29,392 bases of DNA from Egicoccus sp035462025 (GTDB taxonomy: Bacteria > Actinomycetota > Nitriliruptoria > Nitriliruptorales > Nitriliruptoraceae): contig DATHUR010000042.1 in the NCBI GenBank assembly GCA_035462025.1, forward strand, positions 1-29,392. Reading direction: 5' to 3'. A program made the position numbers and the translations under genes. The notes under the pieces are model-generated. The model did no database searches. It had not been told where the DNA came from and saw nothing but the letters and a program-made list of their open reading frames with translations. Below, one piece after another: positions 25,423 to 29,392 of the stretch (position 1 is the first letter of the stretch; each line of letters begins with the position of its first letter).

Positions 25423-26258
25423 CTCAGCCCCCAGTCCCGCCACGGACACCGCCCAACCCCCCGCCCGGGGCCCGGCCGTCGCCGCCCCCGCCCCCTGCGG
25501 GGGATCCGGCATGGCCGGGCGGCGGTCGCCGCTACGGCGCACGTGCCGCCGAGGCGTTCCCCGTGCCGTTCAGTGTCGTGGACGGCCTCGTCCTGGTGCT
25601 GTGGACCATCGGCGCGCAGCTGTTCGTCATCCTGCCGGCGATCTTCCTCGGTCTCGTCGACGAGGACAGCGGACCAGTGATGCTGCTGCTCGTCGTCGTC
25701 TCGCAGTTGCTCGGGATCGCCGGCGGCCTGGGGTATCTCGCGGCGCGCCAACGGCTGTCGTGGCGGGTGTTCGGACCGCTCCGCCCGTCGGGGCTGCAGG
25801 CCGCCTACGGCATCGTGGTCGGCATCGGCGGGTTCTTCGTCGTCAACGCCATCATCCTGCTGGTCACGGCGCTGACCGGCCCCGTGGAAGCCCCCGAGCA
25901 ACAACTGCTCAGCGACGTCACCGCCGGCGGCGCCTCGACGGTGCTCGCGATCGTCGCGGCCGTGGTGATGGCACCGATCCTCGAGGAGATCGCGTTCCGC
26001 GGCGTGCTGTTCCAGGCGCTGCGACGGCGGGTCGGCATGTGGCCGGCCGCCCTGGTGTCCGGGCTGATCTTCGCGGCCGTCCACGTCGAGGTGACCCAAC
26101 CGCTGTACAGCTTCGGCCTGCTCGCGCTCGGCGTCGGTCTCGCCTGGTCGTTGCACCGCTTCGGCAACGTGCTGGTCCCGATCATCGGCCACGCGGTCTT
26201 CAACGCCATCTCGGTCGGCCTGACCCTGCTCGGCAGCCGCTTCCTCGACACCGTCTGA
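25419..26258 (+). CDS. CPBP (CAAX/Abi) family intramembrane metalloprotease
   Basis: 279 aa, ATG overlapping the previous stop (ATGA), with AGGAG about 6 nt before. The first 40 residues are almost all Pro/Gly/Ala and probably a disordered cytosolic tail. About seven membrane helices follow. The protease motifs are complete: E189-E190-x3-R194 (ILEEIAFRGVLF), F218-x3-H222 (FAAVH) and H258-x3-N262 (HAVFN). Members cut prenylated or other membrane proteins, and some act in bacteriocin immunity; the substrate here is unknown. Overlap with the SpoIID gene, which itself overlaps murA, indicates one transcript and perhaps a link to the cell envelope. Confidence 0.9.
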   Translation: MTQPPVPPRTPPNPPPGARPSPPPPPAGDPAWPGGGRRYGARAAEAFPVPFSVVDGLVLVLWTIGAQLFVILPAIFLGLVDEDSGPVMLLLVVVSQLLGIAGGLGYLAARQRLSWRVFGPLRPSGLQAAYGIVVGIGGFFVVNAIILLVTALTGPVEAPEQQLLSDVTAGGASTVLAIVAAVVMAPILEEIAFRGVLFQALRRRVGMWPAALVSGLIFAAVHVEVTQPLYSFGLLALGVGLAWSLHRFGNVLVPIIGHAVFNAISVGLTLLGSRFLDTV

Positions 26259-26286
26259 TGCCGCGCCGCCGGCCGTGAGGGATCCG

Positions 26287-26610
26287 ATGGACGATGTCGC
26301 ACCCCCGTTCCGCCACCGGTGGGGGCCATGGGTGCTGCTGGCGGGGTTCCTCCTCGCGGCGCTGGGCGGCGTGACCAGGTCCGACTGTGTCCTGTGTACG
26401 CCGACCGAGTTGCTCCCCGTGCTGGTCGGCTCCGCGTTGATGCTCGTCGGCGCAGCGATGTGGATCTTCCGGCGGGACCGGCGGCCGCTCGCCCGTGTCC
26501 TGGCAGTGGTGCTGGTCACGGTGGTCGCGTACGTGCTGGCGGTCGTCGTGCGGGTCGCGGTGCTCGACCTCGTCTGGGACGGGGCGCACCTCGAGCAGGA
26601 CGAGACGTAG
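26287..26610 (+). CDS. Small membrane protein of unknown function
   Basis: 107 aa from the ATG at 26287, which has GAGGGA four bases upstream; a GTG at 26275 in the same frame would add four residues. Three hydrophobic segments: WVLLAGFLLAALGGV, LLPVLVGSALMLVGAAMWIF and a longer LARVLAVVLVTVVAYVLAVVVRVAVL. The loop between the first two has SDCVLC, a CxxC pair that could form a disulfide or bind metal. The tail is acidic. I do not recognise a family. It begins 28 bp after the CPBP protease stop and is probably the last gene of the murA transcript. It converges with the minus-strand gene at 26622. Confidence 0.65.
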   Translation: MDDVAPPFRHRWGPWVLLAGFLLAALGGVTRSDCVLCTPTELLPVLVGSALMLVGAAMWIFRRDRRPLARVLAVVLVTVVAYVLAVVVRVAVLDLVWDGAHLEQDET

Positions 26611-26621
26611 ATCGGGTCGGG

Positions 26622-26891
26622 TCAACCAGCGGCGGCGGCCTCGTAGGCGTCGGCGGCGTCGATCGTGGCGAGGATGCGATGGGCGAGATCGCGGGCGGCG
26701 TCGCGGGGGAGTTCGACCGCGACGCGTGCGCCCGGTCGAGCCTCGTCGACGAAGTCGAGCAGGACCGCGTGTTCGAGATCGACGTGGACCGGGTGGTCGT
26801 AGCCGACGTACAACTGGCGCAGGTGGAACCAGCCGTTGGCGCCCTTGCCGCTGCCGGTGAACTCGTGCCGTTCGGCGATCGCGGTGCACAT
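26622..26891 (-). CDS. Small DUF6295-like protein
   Basis: 89 aa from the ATG at 26891, which has GAAGGGA upstream; starts nearer 26924 lie outside the conserved part. The protein begins MCTAIAERHEFTGSG, then KGANGWFHLRQ, YVGYDHPVHVDLEHAV and LLDFVDEARPGARVAVEL. The opening MCT, the SGKGxxGWF and the YDHPxH are the pattern I recall for DUF6295, a small actinobacterial family without known function. The YDHPVH-x4-EH His/Asp/Glu cluster could bind metal. It lies 38 bp downstream of the dienelactone hydrolase gene on the same strand and is probably co-transcribed. Confidence 0.7.
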   Translation of the reverse strand: MCTAIAERHEFTGSGKGANGWFHLRQLYVGYDHPVHVDLEHAVLLDFVDEARPGARVAVELPRDAARDLAHRILATIDAADAYEAAAAG

Positions 26892-26904
26892 GTCGTTCCC
26901 TTCG

Positions 26905-26927
26905 TCCTCCCGGGTGCCCACCAAACC
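26905..26927. repeat. Degenerate GCCCACCAAGCC-type repeat, copy 3 (intergenic)
   Basis: TCCTCCCGGGT followed by GCCCACCAAACC (one change from the prmC and rmlD 12-mer). It fills most of the 38-bp spacer between the dienelactone hydrolase stop and the DUF6295-like start; its C-rich arm is the complement of the purine-rich stretch before that start. The G-rich right arm of the rmlD copy is missing, so this copy is weaker evidence. Confidence 0.35.
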
Positions 26928-26929
26928 AC

Positions 26930-27685
26930 TCAGCGCAGGGTGCGGGCGAGGAAGTCCCAGACCTTCGCCCAGCCGTCGACCGCCTGCTCGGCGCGGTAGG
27001 CGGCTGGCCGGTCGTAGTAGAAAAAGCCGTGGCCGGCATCGTCGTAGCGGTGCATCTCGTAGGTCTTTCCGTGGTCGCGCAGCGCAGCCTCGAGCGTGTC
27101 GACCGCGTCGCGGTCGGGGCGAGCGTCGTCGTTGCCGTACAGCCCGAGCAGCGGGCAGGGCAGGTCGGTGACGTACTCGACCGGCGGGACCGGCTGCTTG
27201 TCACTCGGGGGACGCCCGTCGGGGACGATGCCCCCGCCCCAACAGTCGACGACCGCGTCGACTCCGCCGACCCGGCAGGCGGTCAGGAACGCGTGGCGGG
27301 CGCCGGAGCAGGTGCCGAACAGGCCGACCCTGCCGCTCGCGGTCGGCAGCGACCGTAGGAACTCGATGGCGCCCCGGCCGTCGCCGACGACCTGGTCGTC
27401 GGGTACGCCACCCTGGGCGCGGACGGTGGCGGCGACGTCGTCGGGGTCACCTCGGCCGACGCGGCTGTACAGGTCGGGCGATATGGCGAGGTAGCCGTGG
27501 TGGGCGAAACGTCGAGTGGCCTCGCGATACCACTCGTCCCACCCCGGCAGATGGTGGAACAGCACCACCGCGGGGAACGGTCCGGGGCCGAGCGGTCGCG
27601 CGAAGTACGCGGTGACCGGGTCGCTGTCGTGGCCGACGATGGTGGTGGTCTCGGCCAGCATCCCCTCGTAGTCGCCCGTCCCCAT
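26930..27685 (-). CDS. Dienelactone hydrolase family protein
   Basis: 251 aa from the ATG at 27685, with GAGGAG about 7 nt upstream; longer in-frame starts to 27778 would add a Pro/Arg-rich non-conserved leader. An alpha/beta hydrolase: oxyanion region VVLFHHLPGWDEWYRE, nucleophile elbow GTCSGAR with C126, Asp near 186-187 (YGNDDARPD) and H219 in DDAGHGFF. A Cys nucleophile with Asp and His is the dienelactone hydrolase triad. The classical enzyme opens dienelactone in chlorocatechol breakdown, but most family members have other, unknown ester or lactone substrates, and no aromatic-degradation genes are nearby. A TACGCT box (27716-27721, minus) could be its -10 element. Confidence 0.88.
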   Translation of the reverse strand: MGTGDYEGMLAETTTIVGHDSDPVTAYFARPLGPGPFPAVVLFHHLPGWDEWYREATRRFAHHGYLAISPDLYSRVGRGDPDDVAATVRAQGGVPDDQVVGDGRGAIEFLRSLPTASGRVGLFGTCSGARHAFLTACRVGGVDAVVDCWGGGIVPDGRPPSDKQPVPPVEYVTDLPCPLLGLYGNDDARPDRDAVDTLEAALRDHGKTYEMHRYDDAGHGFFYYDRPAAYRAEQAVDGWAKVWDFLARTLR

Positions 27686-27715
27686 GTCCCGGCTCCTCGG
27701 TCGTGGTCGGTGGGC

Positions 27716-27721
27716 AGCGTA
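27716..27721 (-). promoter_or_regulatory. Possible -10 box (TACGCT) for the hydrolase-DUF6295 pair
   Basis: On the minus strand TACGCT (TAnnnT type) lies 30 bp upstream of the hydrolase ATG at 27685, in the 127-bp spacer before the divergent small genes. No -35 box is clear. Confidence 0.25.
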
Positions 27722-27812
27722 GAGCCGGCAGCGGTGGTGGTATCGCGGACCCGCTCCGGGCAGTGCGGTCATCGGCATGGTTGGATGACCGTGAGCCGGA
27801 CCGGGGGAGCAT

Positions 27813-27977
27813 GTGGCGGCGGAGCAGGATCAGCGGGCGGGCGAGCAGACCGGGCGTCGGCGTCGGCGTCGGCGCTTGTCGCCGTTCCTGGCCGTCCCGA
27901 TCACGCTGGGGGTCTTCTTCTGGCTGCTCGCGCGGGCCATCATCTACGCGAACGAACACGGCCTGATGCCGCGGTGA
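27813..27977 (+). CDS. Tiny single-pass membrane protein (54 aa)
   Basis: GTG start 3 nt after GGGGGAG. The N-terminus is polar (AAEQDQRAGEQTG), followed by seven consecutive Arg encoded by a CGTCGG hexamer repeated three times plus CGC (27855-27875), then one hydrophobic helix (FLAVPITLGVFFWLLARAII) and YANEHGLMPR. The Arg run before the helix should keep the N-terminus in the cytosol. The stop overlaps the next gene's GTG by four bases, which argues that both are real and translated together. No known family. It is missed easily because it is short. Confidence 0.55.
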   Translation: MAAEQDQRAGEQTGRRRRRRRLSPFLAVPITLGVFFWLLARAIIYANEHGLMPR

Positions 27978-28183
27978 TCGTCCTGGCGCTGTTGGCCGTG
28001 ATCCTGCTGGTGTCGGCGGTCTGCTACCCCTTCGCGCGCGTCATCGCCGAGCGGCGGTTCCGAGAGGGGGAGCCGACCTGGTGGTCCCTGAAGCTGCACA
28101 GCGGCGACCGCGAGGCCGCCCTCGAGGAGGACCGCCGCCGCCACCACGCTCGCCAGGAACGCCGCGCTCGTCGCGGGCGGTGA
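27974..28183 (+). CDS. Tiny single-pass membrane protein (69 aa) coupled to the previous one
   Basis: GTG overlapping the previous stop (GTGA). An N-terminal helix (IVLALLAVILLVSAVCYPFA, residues 2-21) leads into a basic/acidic cytosolic part: RVIAERRFREGEPTWWSLK, LHSGDREAALEEDRRRHH and an Arg-rich end. The helix-then-charged-tail layout, with the WW pair near the membrane face, mirrors the 54-aa partner with opposite weighting. No family recognised. The two may form a small membrane complex; this is inference from coupling only. It converges with the minus-strand gene ending at 28210. Confidence 0.55.
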   Translation: MIVLALLAVILLVSAVCYPFARVIAERRFREGEPTWWSLKLHSGDREAALEEDRRRHHARQERRARRGR

Positions 28184-28209
28184 CCGCGGCGAGTCTCAGG
28201 TGCGACGAG

Positions 28210-29070
28210 CTACTGCGCAGACCACTGCGCGAGCACCTGAAACGCCCCGAGAGCCAACACCGGGACAGCAGTGAGAGCCAGCCGAAGCATGGTGGGGGCC
28301 GGCCACCGCCTCCACCAGCACAACGCGCCAACCGCCGCGGCAACCGGAGGGCCGAAGATCAGACCGAAACCGGCGATCTGGACGTCGGTCGGGAACATCT
28401 GGAGGGTCGCATACGAGGCCAACTCGGCCAGCCCCCCGACGGCCACACCGACCGCACCACCGACCAGAGCGCCGCGACCAGCAGCCGGCAGCGGGCCGGC
28501 ATGGGAGGTCTGGGACGCAGCGTCCAGTCGTCCACCTGCCGCGAGCAGGCCGGCCAATGCGAGCAGGCCGCTGAGCAACGTCGCACCAAGGGCGGTGTCG
28601 AACACGCCAGGCCGGTGACCGCCGAGACCGTCGTCGTCGGGAGACCGCGCATCGTCGGGCCCGGCTGCGAGGATGCGATCGTCAGCGGGCAGCGATGTGC
28701 AACGGTCGGTCCGGAAGTCCGCGTGGGTCGCGATGACGTACCGCTCGCCGAGATGGAGGTCGGCGTCGACCGAAGACGTCCTCCGCAGAACGGCGGACAA
28801 TGGCCACGGCAGTTGCTCGGGGCCGGTCTTCACGGTGACCGTGGGCGCCAGATCCGGCCCGGACCACACCTCGACGACATCCAGCCGTGGCCGGTCTGGC
28901 CCGCCGTGGACGACCTCGCCGACGAACACGCTGCCCTCACCGGCCTCGACGCGCTCGCGAATGGTCTCAGCGGTCGGGGCGTCGCAGTCCGCAACCGCCG
29001 CCGAAGCCAGGCAGAAACTGGCCACCGCGATGGTGACGGGTGCGGCTGCTGCGGCAAGGCGAAATCGCAC
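28210..29070 (-). CDS. Secreted NTR/TIMP-like domain protein with C-terminal membrane helices
   Basis: 286 aa, GTG start at 29070 (only a weak CGGGGC upstream, perhaps coupled to the gene ending 22 bp before). Signal peptide at residues 1-27 (APVTIAVASFCLASAAVAD). The mature part starts with Cys29 and has SVFVGEVVHG, LDVVEVWSGPDL, VTVKTG, HLGERYVIATHAD and DRCTSLP. This order (N-terminal Cys, VFVGxV, VxxVWxG, GxRYxV, late CT) resembles bacterial NTR/TIMP-like secreted domains. From about residue 160 there are four hydrophobic segments: LGATLLSGLLALAGLLAAGG, GALVGGAVGVAVGGLAELAS, IAGFGLIFGPPVAAAVGALC and LRLALTAVPVLALGAF. Function unknown. The family resemblance is by pattern only. Confidence 0.65.
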   Translation of the reverse strand: MRFRLAAAAAPVTIAVASFCLASAAVADCDAPTAETIRERVEAGEGSVFVGEVVHGGPDRPRLDVVEVWSGPDLAPTVTVKTGPEQLPWPLSAVLRRTSSVDADLHLGERYVIATHADFRTDRCTSLPADDRILAAGPDDARSPDDDGLGGHRPGVFDTALGATLLSGLLALAGLLAAGGRLDAASQTSHAGPLPAAGRGALVGGAVGVAVGGLAELASYATLQMFPTDVQIAGFGLIFGPPVAAAVGALCWWRRWPAPTMLRLALTAVPVLALGAFQVLAQWSAQ

Positions 29071-29092
29071 GGTGCCCCGGGCTGCGGAAAAC

Positions 29093-29392
29093 TCAGTGAC
29101 GGATGAGGCGTTCGGCGAGGGTGGTGCCGGTGGGGGCGCGGCCGGTGCGGGCCGCCCTGGCGTCGACGCGGGCGAGCGCGCCCTGCAGGTAGCGGGCGGC
29201 GATCCAGCGCAGCGGCTCCGGTTCCCAGCGGCGTGGCCGGTGGCCGACCATCGGTAGCTCGGCGAACCCGGTCGAGCCGGTGACGATCAACTCGGCGAGG
29301 ACGCGGCCCGCGAGGTTGGTCGTGGCAACGCCCTGTCCGGTATAGCCGCAGGCGACGCCGACGCCGGTGCGTCGGTCGAACCGGAACGAGGG
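29093..29392 (-). CDS. FAD-dependent oxidoreductase, C-terminal part (start outside window)
   Basis: The last 99 codons of a minus-strand gene whose 5' end lies beyond the window. GVACGYTGQGVATTNLAGRVL is the FAD-contacting C-terminal motif of the glycine/D-amino-acid oxidase (DAO) superfamily. It is followed by the WEPEPLRWIAARYLQGAL region and a basic tail ending at the TGA (29093-29095). Members oxidise amines or amino acids with bound FAD; the substrate cannot be told from this piece. It lies 22 bp upstream of the NTR-like gene on the same strand, so the two probably share a transcript. Confidence 0.8.
   Translation of the reverse strand, partial: PSFRFDRRTGVGVACGYTGQGVATTNLAGRVLAELIVTGSTGFAELPMVGHRPRRWEPEPLRWIAARYLQGALARVDARAARTGRAPTGTTLAERLIRH

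Noticed and set aside
25432..25530. C-rich stretch as a possible repeat or regulatory tract
   Set aside because: It encodes the Pro/Gly-rich N-terminus of the CPBP protease with normal codon-position bias.
27855..27875. CGTCGG hexamer repeat as a candidate microsatellite or CRISPR-like repeat
   Set aside because: Only three tandem units. It is explained by a run of Arg codons in the 54-aa protein; there are no spacers.

Overview
The window is GC-rich (about 70%) DNA from a high-GC actinobacterium. GTG starts are frequent, genes overlap as GTGA/ATGA/TGATG, and there are TAnnnT-type -10 boxes without clear -35 boxes. Gene order is close to the mycobacterial prfA-prmC-Sua5-wecA-atpI-atp-murA order, but the delta subunit is separate, a full dTDP-rhamnose set is present, and a SpoIID/LytB gene follows murA. 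A deep-branching lineage (for example Nitriliruptoria-like) would fit, but this is a guess; I cannot place the species from sequence alone.

Layout. 1-1840 (minus): 3'-truncated STAND/NB-ARC ATPase regulator, divergent from an Rv2258c-like methyltransferase (1994-3088), with a perfect 19-bp palindrome between them. 3218-7011: DUF1385 membrane protein, release factor 1 (prfA), its methyltransferase (prmC), and a Sua5/TsaC-family protein whose active-site signature is altered. 7037-10577: rmlD, rmlC, rmlA (long form) and rmlB, making dTDP-L-rhamnose. 10683-13125: glyA and a WecA-type polyprenyl-phosphate GlcNAc-1-P transferase. 13332-20906: the complete F-type ATP synthase operon (two AtpI-type accessory genes, then a, c, b, delta, alpha, gamma, beta, epsilon), ended by a perfect 14-bp hairpin. 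21029-22372: membrane-anchored VWA protein. 22425-26610: murA with Asp in place of the catalytic Cys, SpoIID/LytB protein, CPBP protease and a small membrane protein. 26622-29392: accessory region with a DUF6295-like small protein plus dienelactone hydrolase (minus), two tiny coupled membrane proteins (plus), an NTR-like secreted/membrane protein, and the C-terminus of a FAD-dependent oxidoreductase (minus).

How it fits together. The core is a housekeeping supercluster of translation termination, one-carbon metabolism, ATP synthesis and wall synthesis. Its order prfA-prmC-Sua5 ... glyA ... atp ... murA-spoIID also matches Bacillus subtilis as I recall it. dTDP-rhamnose synthesis next to wecA suggests a polyprenyl-linked GlcNAc-Rha wall or glycan linker. 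MurA and SpoIID add peptidoglycan precursor synthesis and glycan-strand cleavage.

Most worth a second look: the Sua5-like protein with all four KRSN residues replaced; a short GCCCACCAAGCC-centred repeat that adds the peptide AHQA in the same frame inside both prmC and rmlD, with a weaker third copy in a spacer; the deep synteny with inserted rhamnose genes; the palindrome between regulator and methyltransferase; and a murA promoter that looks leaderless. No tRNA, rRNA, CRISPR array, insertion sequence or phage gene was recognised. No gap between genes exceeds 300 bases.
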